Part shown: positions 36,324 to 48,352 of the stretch, one piece after another | Layout: every line of letters begins with the position of its first letter | How positions within the stretch are numbered: the stretch's first letter is position 1 | Source: Sporobolomyces roseus | Taxonomy: Eukaryota > Basidiomycota > Microbotryomycetes > Sporidiobolales > Sporidiobolaceae | Direction: 5' to 3' | DNA length: 64,000 nt | NCBI GenBank assembly: GCA_016617785.1 | Contig: JADILM010000010.1 | Location: 930,001 to 994,000 of the forward strand | Notes under the pieces: model-generated | What the model saw: only the letters and a program-made list of their open reading frames with translations | What the model was told of the DNA's origin: nothing | The model's database searches: none | Translations under genes and position numbers: made by a program

Positions 36324-37689
36324 CGTTCGTGAGTGGCCGAAGGGGGAAGTGAAGGGAGAGAAGAAGCGGTGTCGTCAGTGGAAGTTTATGTCGTTCTGGA
36401 AGTGAGTGTCGATAAGCGGTCGATTTCTATAAGCTGTTCGATCGGTATCAAGGCTGTTCTAGTGGGTTTGGTAGTGGTGGAGGTCGATGAGGGAAGCCTC
36501 TCTCTCTCCCTCCCGTTCTGAATTTCGGCTGTTTCTCAAGTCCCCTCTTGTGGGAGAAGTCCTCGATTATAAGCAATACGAAAGTATAGCGAATCGAAAT
36601 CGACAAGTCTCGCTCGTTCAAATCGTATCTTTGACCTCTTTCGCAATTTTCCTCAATCTGCGAAACGACGATACCTTCCTTCCCTCGTCGGGCGGCCCCA
36701 TTCAACGCAAGCAGAGCTCAAGCGCTCGTCGCTGCCATCCTATTAGACGTCAGATGTGGGCTCTGACTACTATGTTCGCAGCTGATTTCGCAACCTGAGC
36801 TGAAACGGTTCAAACCCTTCCAACCTTTCTTTTCTTTCTCCCTTCAGCGTAGTCGACGACAGCCGCTCTGCAGATAACGCATCTACTAGACGGCTTCCCT
36901 TTCGAACTGCAAAAGATACAGGGAGAGATTGTGCTCCTCTCCAGTTTTTTCGACTTTATGCAACTATTGTTCGAGTTTCGTACTGCTTCGTACGAAAGCG
37001 TTTCGTGGGGTAGATAGGAAGTTACCAACGGCGTGGAGCCCTCGCCTTCGCGATCTTCAATCGACAGAGGTCGAAAGGAAAAAGCGATCGTGCCTTTCTG
37101 TTTCCTTCCCTTGCCGCTCGTTTCCATAGAATCCCGAAGTTCTACCTACTTCTCGCTCACTCGTACGAAGGGATCTGGAGTAGATATCGCCGGTCTTTGG
37201 AGAGCCTTCGTCTTATCTGCACTGTGGAGTAGGCTTCCAGCGGCAAAAGATTGCGATTTTTTCTGTTACCGAGGTTCGTGCTTTCTCACGCAACATGGTC
37301 GCCGTTCCAACGAAACAGTGACGAGAGGATAGCCTAGAGCGAAAGTCGTCGAAGGTCGGAGTGGAGGGTAGCAGTCGAGGCCTCACGTGAGATGCGAGAA
37401 GAGGCACGAAATTTGAGCGATCGAGCTAAAAAAAATCCTTTCCTTCGACCCCACAACTGGCCTATCAATACAATCTTCTATTTGCTGCCTTTAAAACCTC
37501 AAACAGACTCTTTTCTCTCTCTCTCTTCTCCTTTCTCCTCACTCGTCCTCACTCGTCTCCTTCACTACTCTTCTTCGACCACCCTCTACCCCCTACCGTC
37601 GTCGTCGTCGTCTCCCGTTTCGTATCGTCGTCCTTCCCACTTATCCCCCCCTTCAAATCCCCCTATTTTCGGAACTCCATTGACCCACA
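36324..37689. promoter_or_regulatory. Large divergent intergenic region, DUF3712 gene / permease 2
   Basis: At 1366 bp this is the longest gene-free stretch in the window. The 200 bp before permease 2 are CT-rich and contain a short trinucleotide tract (GTC)n at about 37598-37612. Several 60-100 aa frames exist on both strands, but none has splice logic or a recognisable domain. It may carry nutrient-responsive control sites for permease 2; I cannot name any. Confidence 0.4.
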
Positions 37690-40486
37690 ATGAGCCAACA
37701 TCTCAAAGACGAGCAAGACGTAGAGAAAGCTTCGGTACAAGATGTGACTTTCAACACCGGTGTAGAGGTTGAAGCGGATCAACAGCTTCATCGAGGGTGA
37801 GTTAATCCTCGATCTCTGTTTTCGCCCGCTCACACGGACCCCTTTCTGACTCTCCCTCTCCTTCTTGCTCCCTCTCGCTCGTAGGCTTAAAGCTCGTCAT
37901 GTACAAATGATCTCCATTGGTGTAAGTCCTCAAATATCGATTCAGAACTCGTAGGAGAACTCGAATTAACGCTGTTTTCCGTTTGACTTTTGGATTGGAC
38001 AGGGTGTTATCGGGTTAGTTTCTGCTACTTTGAGGAGCTCTAGGCGTCTAAGACGACGACGACTAACCTACTCTCTCCATTCACAGTACTGGTCTGTTCC
38101 TCGGTACCGCCAATGCTCGTGAGTTTTTTCTGCGAAATCGTTTGAAGTCGTTCATTTCGGCTCATATTCCTTCTTCCCTGTTCCCTAGTTCGCCATGGTG
38201 GTCCCCTCGGTCTCTTACTCGGTTACATGGCTGTCGGTTCAATCTGTTACTCCGTCATGGTCTGTTTGGGAGAACTCGTCTCTCATCTTCCCGTCGCTGG
38301 AGGTCACATCACTTTGGCTCGTCGATTCGTTTCTCCCGCTTTCTCCTTTGCTATGGGTTACAAGTGAGCCTCCACAGTCTCTGTCTCTCTCTTCTAAAGC
38401 TCGCAATGCTGAAACATCTTCCTCTCGTCGTTTCACAGCTACTGGTACAAGTGAGTCGACACACTTTTTTTCCGCTTTCGTTTCTCTCGAGCTAGCTCTT
38501 CGCATCCAGCTGCTGACTCTCCTCTATTTGGCTACGTTAAGCTGGACTATCGTTGTGAGTGAAAGAAGAAAGAAGAAGAAATTTTCGAAAAGGCGCGAAG
38601 CTGACCAGGTTTCTCGTCTCTCCCTCGTTTTGAACAGCTCCCTGCCGAACTCAACGCCGCCGCTGTCCTGATCGGTTACTGGTCGAAAGACGTCAACCCG
38701 GCTGTTTGGATCGCAATCTGCCTCGTCGTCGCCTGTGCCATCAACTTCGGAGGATCCCGTGCTTACGGTGAAGCTGAATTCTGGTTCGCAATCATCAAGG
38801 TTATCACCATCATCGGTTTGATCATTCTCGGAATCATTATCGATTGCGGAGGTGGACCCAACGGAGAATACATCGGTGGCAGGTACTGGCGTGACCCAGG
38901 AATGCTCGTTCAATACGCCGGCATTGAAGGAACGACTGGTCGATTCCTCGGTTTCTTCTCAGTTTTGATTCAAGCTTCATTCTCCTACATCGGTACTGAA
39001 ATCGTCGCTATCGCCGCTGGTGAGACCCAAGACCCTCGCAAGACTCTTCCCCGTGCCATCAAGAACGTGAGTCTATTCTACCTCTATCTTCTCTACCTCT
39101 AGACTTACAGAGAAGCTGACACTTTGCCCGAAAATTCAGGTCTACATCCGAATTCTCCTCTTCTACATTCTCGGTGTACTCATCACTGGTCTCCTCGTCC
39201 CCTCCAACGACCCTCGTCTCAACCTCGGATCAGGAACTGCTGCCTCTGCTCCCTTCGTCATTGCCGTGCGTCAAGTTTCCCTTCTCTCTGCTTTTTCGTT
39301 CAAAATTCTGAACTCTCCCCTGTTCCTTCGAATAGATTCAAGACGCCGGTATCAAGGCTCTTCCTTCCATCATCAACGCTGCCCTCCTCACCTCTGCCTG
39401 GTCCGCCGCTTCCTCCGATCTTTACACTTCGTCTCGAGCACTTTACGGTCTCGCGATCAACGGTCAAGCTCCTGCCTTCCTCAAGAAGACCAACCGATGG
39501 GGATTGCCCTACATGTGTGTCCTTGTCGGCGTCGCTTTCTCCCTCCTCTCCTTCATGTCGGCTGGATCCAAGTCTGCTGGTACCGTTTTCGGTTACTTTG
39601 CGAACATGAGTGAGTTCTTCCTCCAAGTTCTCCCTTTCTTGAGCTCTACAGCTGATCACGTTGATTTTGCTCCTAGCCTCTGTCTGTGGTCTCATAACCT
39701 GGTGTGGGTAAGTCGGCGTTCCTCTGTCTCCCGATTCTTTGACCCCTTCTTTCCTTTTTGCTTCGACTTCGCCTTCCCGCCTCCTGGCTACATCTTCTAC
39801 TGTCCTTACATACTCGTTACCCCTTCACAGTATCTTCTTGACCTACATCCGCTTCCGTCAAGGTCTTGACGCCCAAGGAATCGACCGAAATCTCCTCCCT
39901 TACCGCGCTCCTCTCGGCAAATACTTAGCTTACTATGGACTCATCTTCTCGTACGTTACTACTGTTCCTCTTCTGTCGTTGTCATTGCCGTTGCTGACTT
40001 GTCTCGCCAATTTCCTGTCCATTTTCGCATTTTCGTCTCTTTTCTCATCCTCTCTTCCTCTGTTGATCCCCTACAGCCTTATTATTTTACTTTTCAACGG
40101 GTTCGCGGTCTTTATTCGAGTGGACAGCGTTGGATTCGACTCCAGCACCTTCGTTACCTCGTACTTCCCGATTGTGAGCACTTTTCGAAACTTTTCTCAG
40201 TTTTCACCTTCTGACTCCCGACTCTTTCCCTCTAGGCTTTCTTCCCTGTCCTCATGATCTTCTACCGCCTCTGGCGACGAAGCGACCGTGGTCCCGCTCT
40301 CAACGACATGGACTTCGTCTCTGGATCTCGCGACGAAACCGGACTCGAAGATCCCGCTCACATCCCTTCTACCGATGACAAGACCATGGGACAGAAGATT
40401 CTCGCTTAGTAAGTCTCTTCATGTACCGATTTCCTGCGCTTTCAGATCAGAGCTGACCTTTCTTCCCTTGAAACAGCGTTCTGTAA
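37690..40486 (+). CDS. Amino-acid permease 2 (APC superfamily, YAT type)
   Basis: This is a proton-coupled amino-acid transporter by family, with about 12 TM segments and about 530 aa. ATG 37690 opens an acidic tail (MSQHLKDEQDVEKASVQDV), then KARHVQMISIGGVIGTGLFL, YMAVGSICYSVMVCLGELVS, HLPVAGGHITLARRFVSPAF, LPAELNAAAVLIGYWS, AEFWFAIIKVITIIGLIILG, SYIGTEIVAIAAGETQDPRK, YIRILLFYILGVLITGLLVP, TSSRALYGLAINGQAPAFLK, and the tail MIFYRLWRRSDRGPALNDMD. About eleven exons include an 11-nt microexon (38003-38013, GVIG). The end depends on splicing: unspliced, the frame stops at TAG 40407-40409; spliced (40409-40476 removed), it continues to Y-V-L and TAA at 40484-40486. It converges on the right MSH5 copy 190 bp away. 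Confidence 0.92.
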
Positions 40487-40674
40487 AAGCTTCTCGCAAC
40501 TCCCCCCTGTTAGTTCTCGTCTTTCGTTTATTTGTATATGGGTTCACTCGTAGGGTTATCAGTACCTTTGCTAGTTCTGCGGAATAGCATTTTCTCGCGT
40601 TTCGTCGATCTTTTGGCAGTATGCGACGTTCGAGTCAGCGAGAAAGCTTTGTCTCGTTTTCATTTCGAACATTC

Positions 40675-43600
40675 TCAAACGTCAAGCAGTTCCATCAAAC
40701 TCGCCTTGAGCTCTTCGACGTCGTATCCATCTCCGCCTCCCTCCGAACTATCGAGATCCCAATCGACGAATCTCTTCGCAATCGTTTCATTGTCCTGCCA
40801 ATCCTTCTCTTGCGCATTCACGACTTCCTCATCTTCTCCAACAGGATCACGGAGTATAGCTTCGATGTTGAAGTCGTTGAGTGCTTCAGTGACGAACGAA
40901 GCGCGCTGTACCACTTTTTCGGGGAGGTCGAAAAGTCGAGCACAGGCAGCGGCGTGCGAAGAAGCCATCAAACCGGAAGCGAGGCTAGTGCGAACATTGG
41001 TCAGTCTATAAATAGATCGAGGGTATCTGAGAGGGAGGGAGACGTACCGGTAGAGATAGGTCAAAGTTTCCACACCTTGCGAAGTTGCAGTTCTCTTCGA
41101 AGACGAGTTCGAATCATCTCCGTTCGAAGTGCTAGAGGACTTGACGAAAGACGAAGGAGTCTCATGAATGAGCACTTCCATATGAGCGAGGTGAACGGGT
41201 AGTGAGCGTGACAAGAGACCGTTTGCGAAAACAGCTTGAATCGAATCGAATCAAATCAGCGCGCACTCTCGGTTGATCAGTGACAAACTCACCTTGGAAG
41301 TGAGTAGCGACTACGACGCGAGGCTGTGGAGGAGCGAGAGAGTTCAGTTCAACTCATCCCGCGAGATCCCTGAAAGAGCTCACCGTATTTCGACCTAATC
41401 CGAGAAGGAACTCGATCAAGCAGAACAACCCAGCTCCATCGTTAGAATCGGTACCTTTGCCAAACTCGTCGATGATGAGAAGTGAGCGACGAGTAGCGTT
41501 GCGAAGCATGTATCTGATTGGAGAGCTAAGGACGTCAGCTCGATCTGCGAAGAAAGGAGCGAGGAGACGAAACGAACGAGATTTGTTGCAAGTCAATCAT
41601 GAAAGCAGAAGAGCCCTATCGAAGATCTAAGAGATCAGTGAAACCGCATTCGAAGAAGGAAGAGGAAGATTGAATCACTTTCGTAATCGATTCTCTCGTA
41701 GTTACTCGAGTCATGATTCGATCAGTCAATCCAATCAAAGCTTTGTCGGCGGGTACGAAACACCCTATTGATTTGAGGAGTCAGTCGAGAAGTTTACGCA
41801 GAGATCAGGAGTGAGAGGAAGTGAACCGAGATGAGCCATGTAAGTAATCAGAGCGATTTGCTTGAGATAGATGCTCTTTCCGCTGAAGTTTGCGCCCTGC
41901 AGCCTAACAATTCGGTGTATCTTATCGAACGACGACGAGAGTGGTAGCTGAGCTCACGGCAACGACAATCATGCTCCTCTCGTTCGAAACATCCGACTTT
42001 GTCGCTTGCCCTCCTCCTCCCTCGACTTCGTCCTTGACACGCCAATCGGCACCTCGACCTCCGATCTACTCAAACACGGACCTTATCAGCCTGATTGAGC
42101 AGTCAACAAGAGAAAAGAAACGAAACGAATCAAGTCGGTATCATTCTTGACGAAACTGACACAAAGTTCAGAGAGAGGGTGTCGACCACTGTCACTCGCA
42201 ATAAGGGTCAGTCCAAGGAATCGTAAGCTTCAGACCGGGTGAGGGCTATGGACTTGCCCTTGGATTCGACAAACTGGAGATTCCGTCATTTTGGGTCGAT
42301 TCCAGTCATAAAGCCTAGCAGCTTCAGCGAAAGCGAGGAGACTGATTCAAGACGATCAGTAGAGTACTAGAAAGAAGATGAGGACTCGGAAAGCGCACCA
42401 ATCGAGTTCTGAGAAGACTTCGATGGTTGCTTTGACGGGACCCTCGAGAATCGCAACTTGATCGAGTAGAGCTTGTACTGATCACGGGAGAGGCTCTGAC
42501 GATGAGCGGTGACCGATGAATAGCTAAAGAAGGAGTACGAACTAATTTCGATCTCTTTGTCTGTTTCGAGACGAGTTTGTCAGATCACTTCGAAAGTTGA
42601 GAACAATCTAAGATGAGATACTTACCAACAACCAGGCTTTGCAAATCTCCCAGATGTTCATCGAGATCTCGACATTGATCACTCTTGAAGTAAGCTGAAG
42701 AATCGCTGAGGAACTAGATTCTTCGCAACTCTCGTTTCGTTAGTCAAGCATTTTTGAATCCAATCATCGCAAGGACTGCTCACCTGATATTCAAAGCCAT
42801 GTCTAGCACATTCCTCGAGGTATTCTACATCGTTGTTGGGAGCAGTACGGATCAGGTAGCCGAGTTGAGGGAAGTAGATGAAGGAAACCTCGGGAATGAT
42901 TTCTTCAGGAAGTCGATCAGCGAGGTCACTCGCAATGCGTGACTGCCGATCGGAGCTATGATTCAGTACGTTCAACATCAAGCAGTTGAAGTGGTACTCA
43001 CGAGGAGCGAAGGGAGACCATTGAGTTGACGACGGAGTTCATCGAGAGCAGTATCGATCCCTTGACGAACGCAAACTGGTCCTTTCTGTGAGACTGTCGT
43101 TTCCCAATCAATCTAGAAAGGTATAATGAGGTGTGTTCAGGGTTCCACGATAGCAGAGGAGATGTGAAAGAGGGAATGCTCACGACTTCGTTGATCGTTT
43201 TACCGATTGATCGGAAAGCTTCCACATCGATAGCAGATTTGAGCTACAGCGTCGACACGTCAGTCCAAATCCTTCTCTCGCAATAAGGAAGTGAACGACT
43301 GACCTTTTCGACGATGTGAACTTTGCGAGAATGAGTGAGAACGAGGGTTGCATCGAAAATGAGGATAGCAGCGTAGAGCATCTGATTGAGGTATACTGTC
43401 AGCACAATGCTCGGTGGAGAAAGAGACGTCTGACTGACCTGCCACAGAACGAGCCATTCCCTCAAGTTGCCTCTCCCGTGAAGCAAAGCAGCAAGAGCTT
43501 TGTTTGCATTCTTGACCATCTTGAGCTCTTTACGGATCGCATCGACGGCAGAAGCTAGTAGCGAACACTGAGATTGAGTGAGACATTACAGGAGAGAGAC

Positions 43601-45064
43601 AGCAATTCAATTCACCATTCTCTGTGCGAAGGAAGCAAGCGACCGTTTCGTGTCGCTGTTCGATAACTTCGAGTTCGAGAGAAGGGCGAATGAGCCATTG
43701 ACGCATAAGAGCGGATCCGAGAGGAGTACGAGTCAAGTTGACGATGCCTACGAGCAGATTGATTCAGTTGAGCGGAGCTTGTGTGAGAAGAATCGAGGAG
43801 GATGCTTACCGAAGATCGACAATCCTTCCTTTCCTCGACTGGAATGCATCGATGCATGTGCTTCTTGATCAAAAATGGCGAGGGAGCTGTCGATGAAACT
43901 TGACTCGATCAGCTATGGGAATGGACGAACGAAAAGAGAGGAGAGGGTCGCAAACGTTAAAGATTCTGCGTTAATCTGCATCACTTTGTCGCTGTTTCAG
44001 GCAAGTCACAGTGAGCGTAACATCGTTGACGGAGCTCTCGGTAAACTGACAGCTTCATCAATTCGAGACCGCTAACTTCGAATCGAGTAGCTTCAAGATC
44101 CCCTCCAGCAGCTTTCATCCTCGTGATCGATGCGAGCAATGCTCCAGCGCATCCAAGCTACTCACACGCGCTATCAGTGAGCACCAGGAAGTAAGAGAAG
44201 AGCTTGGAGCTTACCGTCAAAGGACTGTTCTCGAGACCGTTGATGAAAGATTCCAAACGAAGTTCCCTGTTCCTCTTGAGCGCATCTCCCTCTACTCCTT
44301 CATTCCTCCTCGAAGAGCGTCCACCTCCAAATCTCTCCCTATCGTTGCTATTGATGTCGTCGCTCGAAGCTTGCATGTCCTCCTCATCGACTCGATACCA
44401 AGCTCCTTCTCGAATCTCAAGCTGTGAAAGTGCGTGACGACCTTGTCCAGCATAGAATTCACGAGCTGGACGAATCTCGAATCGAGTAGGACGATCATTT
44501 GAAGTAGAGAACGAAGCAGCAGAGGATGATCCAGTAGAGGAAGAAGCGTTTGGAAGAGTCGACAGAGTCGATTCGAGGAAATCGAGAAAAGCGGAATCTG
44601 CTGTGACGGGAGAGAGTACGTTCGTCGGTAAGAGTTGTCCGAGTACTAGCGACGAGTATCAAGGTGAGTCGTTGTGATTGCGAAGAAGGAGAGGAGAATC
44701 TAAGCGTACCCAAATTGGCCAAATCAAACTCGCTTGAATCGGGTTGATCTCCTAAGAAGTAGATCTTGTTGTCGTCCGAATCGTAATAAGCATACCCTAG
44801 CTTGCCTCGAACGACAGAGATCGCTAGACCGATTCCGTTCATTCCCTCCTCTTCCGCTCCTTCGTTATCACCTGTTGAATTGAGCTGAGGCGGTTCTTGC
44901 ATATCCTGAGAGCGTTCTATAACTTGATCTGATCCCCATCTGACTTGTCGAGAGTTGTGAGGTTGAGAGAGAAAGTGGGGTGAAGCGTTCGACTGAAGAG
45001 AGCGAACTGAAGCTACAGTGCTACTTGCGCGGTGTTGACTAGTAGCTGAAGATGCTCTTGACAT
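40675..45064 (-). CDS. MSH5: MSH5, meiotic MutS homologue (right copy)
   Basis: This is the mirror copy of the gene at 5575-10054, with the same start, exon order and domains. The N-terminal domain reads LAISVVRGKLGYAYYD. The core has NLTRTPLGSALMRQW. Walker A GANFSGKSIYLKQ is near 41895-41860. Walker B LLIIDEFGKGTDSNDGAG is near 41480-41430, and the C-terminal helix has LFDLPEKVVQRASFVTEALN. The protein stops directly after MELLDV at TGA 40677-40675. Copy-specific changes are an in-frame loss of Gly in LFC(G)LIEF just after Walker B, a moved splice acceptor before the last exon that adds four residues (41005 upwards), and an extra Phe-Gly-Gly-rich indel near 44330. All introns keep usable splice sites as far as I checked. 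It looks expressible. It is presumably a partner of MSH4 in meiotic crossover formation, like the other copy. Confidence 0.92.
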
Positions 45065-45490
45065 GCTCTAGTTGAGCACGCGAGGTTCGAGAGTGAGGAG
45101 AAGGAGGGAAAGCAAAGAGTCGCCTCGAATCGAACCTTGTCCTCCTACAACTCACCTCACTTGCTTCTGATCTGTCTGTGAGCTCAGGAAGACCACCACA
45201 GATCGGCCTGGCTTCGGATCTGTGTGCTTCCTTCGCTCTCCGTTTCGTTCTCGCACTGGAAATTCTACAAATCTGAATCGGTTGAGTCAGGCAATAAGCT
45301 CTTCTACAGGGTGTTCGACGCGTAGATAGCGGTACTAGATGCTCGATCTTTGCCGTCGGACCACCGTGACCGCTGAGCGACACTTTCGCTTAGAATTGGG
45401 TCGACTCGCAAATTCTGAGGTTCTCTCGTTTCTGCTTACTTGTCGACTGTCATTGAGTTCGAGCGGGTCACGCATCGACCACAACCTTAA
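45065..45490. promoter_or_regulatory. Divergent intergenic region, gene C / MSH5 (right)
   Basis: Counterpart of 5147-5574 with indels. It probably carries the MSH5 promoter. Open frames crossing it are present in both arms only because the DNA is duplicated. Confidence 0.35.
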
Positions 45491-46241
45491 GATGACTGGA
45501 GTCACTGAGTCCGGAGGTTGACGTTGAAGCAGATCGAGAGGTTCTTCGAGGGTGCGTCCAGTTTCTGATCCCTCTTTGTTTTCGTACTGATTCCCCCTCT
45601 GCTCGTGCTCCAACTCACTTGCAGATCTGTAGATATGAGGCTCGTCTCAGCATGTCTAGGAGTCGCGAAGCTTATTCGAGTGAGCTTCCATCCCTGTTCT
45701 TCCTCCCTTCACCTTGACTGACTTAAATCTCGATCTCAATAGTCAATCAACGTAAGTTGTCTGATGAAGTCTATGGACTCGCTTTCACTCGAGCTCTTGG
45801 GAACAAGGACGCTCGTGAAGGAGGATTGAAGGGAGCTATCTTGCGAGCCTTTCTCGTGATCGTTCTCCAGCAAACCTCGACTTCATCCTCAATCTCTGTC
45901 TGCTCGGAACAACCTTCAAACGGCTCTACCTTACCCTGCTCTGGCTCGACGTCCCCTATGTCTAAAAGCATCGAGCGAGTAAACACCAAGGGCAAAGGGA
46001 CCTTGATGACAAACGAAGAAGGTGAGCTCCGATCTTTCCCGTTTCTCGCAGCTCGTCTCTCGCTAAGCGTGCTCATCCCTATGCTTCAGATCACCATCGT
46101 CGTCGCACACAAATGGACTCCGACGCTTCTTCCTCCTCGATTCCGGCGTTACGGGACGAATCAAGTCCCACTTCTTTCAGCAACCGACAGAGCTACCTCG
46201 CAATCGCTTGTGGTATCAAATTCTCTCTCGGCGATACCTAG
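45491..46241 (+). CDS. Unrecognised short gene C (right copy)
   Basis: Mirror copy of the gene at 4292-5146, family not recognised. Its coding frame is longer than in the left arm. After an exon with MSRSREAYS (from 45651) and an intron, the frame beginning LSDEVYGLAFTRALGNKDAR (about 45755) stays open past VIVLQ through a Ser/Thr-rich stretch to TNEEG. An intron (GTGAGC at about 46021 to CAG at about 46089) leads to DHHRRRTQMDSDASSSSIP and a stop TAG at 46239-46241. The left copy shows RYLDFILDL in place of the Ser/Thr-rich stretch because of a one-base length difference. The hydrophobic version looks more like natural protein, so this copy may be the shifted one, in spite of its longer frame. 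No in-frame ATG matches the left copy's first start. Confidence 0.35.
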
Positions 46242-46736
46242 CTTGCACAACTCGGCGACGAAACTGTTCGTCTCGCTCCTTCGAATTGTTCGCACTTTCT
46301 TCCCCTGAGAGTGACCTTCTGACCGTTCGTATTGTGGATCTCTAGGCTCTCAAATCGACCTCGAACACTTCACAGGGAGCAAGCGCAAATGCTCAAGGGT
46401 TGAGAATCGCTGCAAGTTTCGAGAAGGAGTCGTCGTTTCCCACTTCTTCGCTCCTCTGCCCCTTCCGAAGAATCTGTCTAATCCCGACATACTTCGACTA
46501 GCGTTCAGCATCTTCCGAGTCGCACCTTTCAACGAGGTTTCCTTCACTAGACCGAAGCACAGTCCCCTTCTCCATCTTACGAGGGGCTCGAGCACTCCTT
46601 TCGGAGATCGGTCGATTGACCGTCGAGCGCGGAGCAAGCGGACTTTCCCCTTTGTTTGTTTGCAGTCCGTCACTCCTGTGCTCTCTCTCTCCCTTTCCCA
46701 TTCACTTCACCTCTCACTTCAACTCCTGCTCTTCCG
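46242..46736. other. TF-B upstream region (right)
   Basis: Counterpart of 3900-4291 and flanks, with a pyrimidine-rich leader before TF-B (about 46660-46735). No separate gene is supported. Confidence 0.4.
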
Positions 46737-48352
46737 ATGCCAACTCCTTCTCCTCCGCCTTCATCCGATGAAGAGGGTGATCACGAATACGTCGAGATCC
46801 AAGATTCAGAACCGGAACAACCCAATATCCGAGTTCCTACCGTCTCCCTCGCTTCAAGATTCAAAACCCTTTGCAAGGCTTCACCTCCTCCTTCCCAATC
46901 TACTCCGACTGTTTCCGCTCCTCCGCCCCATCGCCGTATTGTCAAAGCAAACCTCACTAATATACGATCAAGTGTGAGGTCTTGCGATCAATGTCGAAGC
47001 GCAAAACAAAGAGTGAGCGGTCTTTTTCTTCTTCTCTCTTCTCCTCTCTCCCGCTGATCTCTCCCTTTCAATAGTGTGATCGCAACAAGCCATGCGCAGC
47101 TTGTGAGTTGCTCTATCTCTATCCTCTCGTTGTCATTCGCTGACTCTTCTCTTTTTCTCTCGTTCTGAAGGTGCGATGAGAGGAATGGCTTGTACTTGGT
47201 CTCAAGCAGGGGGACATGAGGCTGCGGGGTGAGCAACACTCTCACAAACCTCACGCTGCTGAGATACTCACTCGAGAATGAAATAGACGTCCATCTCAAC
47301 TCGAAGCGAACAGAGCGGAAATCATTCGACTTCGAAGGGAGGTTGCGACACTTTCAAAAGTCCTTCGTCTCACTCCTCACGAACTCGAATCGATGGCTAT
47401 CGAAGCAAAGAGACTCGCTGAAGGAGGACCCTTGGCTATTCGTCCAGATCAATTGGGACACAAACGATTCAGAGATGCGAACGACAACATTCGAGGACGA
47501 ATCGAAACAGGACCTCCTTTGAAGGCTCAAAAGCTAGACAAGGATCGACGACCTGCGATCTATCCTTCACGACCGACATCGCAAACCAAACCCCAAAAAT
47601 CGGCGTCGACATCTCCAGTCCTCCTTCGACCCATCGCTCGATCTCTTCCTCCTCTCCCTTCGTCGAACCGCACTACCTTCGAGATGCCAGTCGTCCGTCT
47701 CAGCTCCTCTTCCTTATCGCAGGACGGGACGACGACCTCACCAGCTCATCGAGTGACAACAGATCCTCGAAACTCGTCTTTCATGAATCCCTCTTCCTCC
47801 TCCTCTTCAACGGATCGACCTCGCCCTGTACCTCGCTCTTCCTTCTCGACTCTACCTCCCCTCAAGATCCCCTCTCTCGTCCATAGTCGTCAACAACACC
47901 TCCAACCCTCCCTCACGAGCGCACTCTCTTCTCCCCACCTTCGATCAGCCCTCGCTTCCTCTTCCCACCCTTCTTCCTCCTCTCGTCGACCTCACTACGT
48001 CCTCCCTACTCCTGTATACTCTTCGACTCCTACTTCAGCTTCCTTCCTTCCTCTCTCGTCAACTGCAAGATCGAAAGGATCTGAATCACTCTCAAGCTTT
48101 ACGAAATCCTGGCCTTCGCTCTCTTCCTCTCGAGAAGAATATGTCGCTTCTCCTCGATTGACGGGAATGGTTCGACCTTATACTCCTATCTCGGCGGTGA
48201 GGGATGAGAGACCAGAGGTGGAAGGAGGAGAAGGAGTGAAAACGATCATCAAGAAAGAAGTTGTCGAGGGGGAGGAAGAAGCACCTCGTTCGTTATCTCC
48301 AGCACATCGAGTCGTCACTCCTACTCTCAGGAACTTGCTCAACGATGATTAA
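46737..48352 (+). CDS. Zn2Cys6 transcription factor TF-B (right copy)
   Basis: Four exons (46737-47012, 47075-47102, 47171-47228, 47287-48352) give 475 aa, with the same exon lengths as the left copy except for one codon less in exon 4. The zinc cluster CDQC, KQRC, NKPC, AAC, GMAC is identical in its cysteines and nearly so between them. The following helix EANRAEIIRLRREVATLSK matches except for minor changes. The Ser/Pro-rich tail differs at many positions (for example ETGPPLKAQKLDKDRR against EKGPPSKAQKLVKDYR), but the C-terminal RVVTPTLRNLLNDD is the same. It should bind the same kind of DNA site as the left copy. It converges with TF-A (193 bp between stops). Regulatory target unknown. 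Confidence 0.85.

Noticed and set aside
37598..37612. CRISPR-like or satellite array
   Set aside because: Only a five-unit trinucleotide tract; no spaced repeats anywhere in the window.
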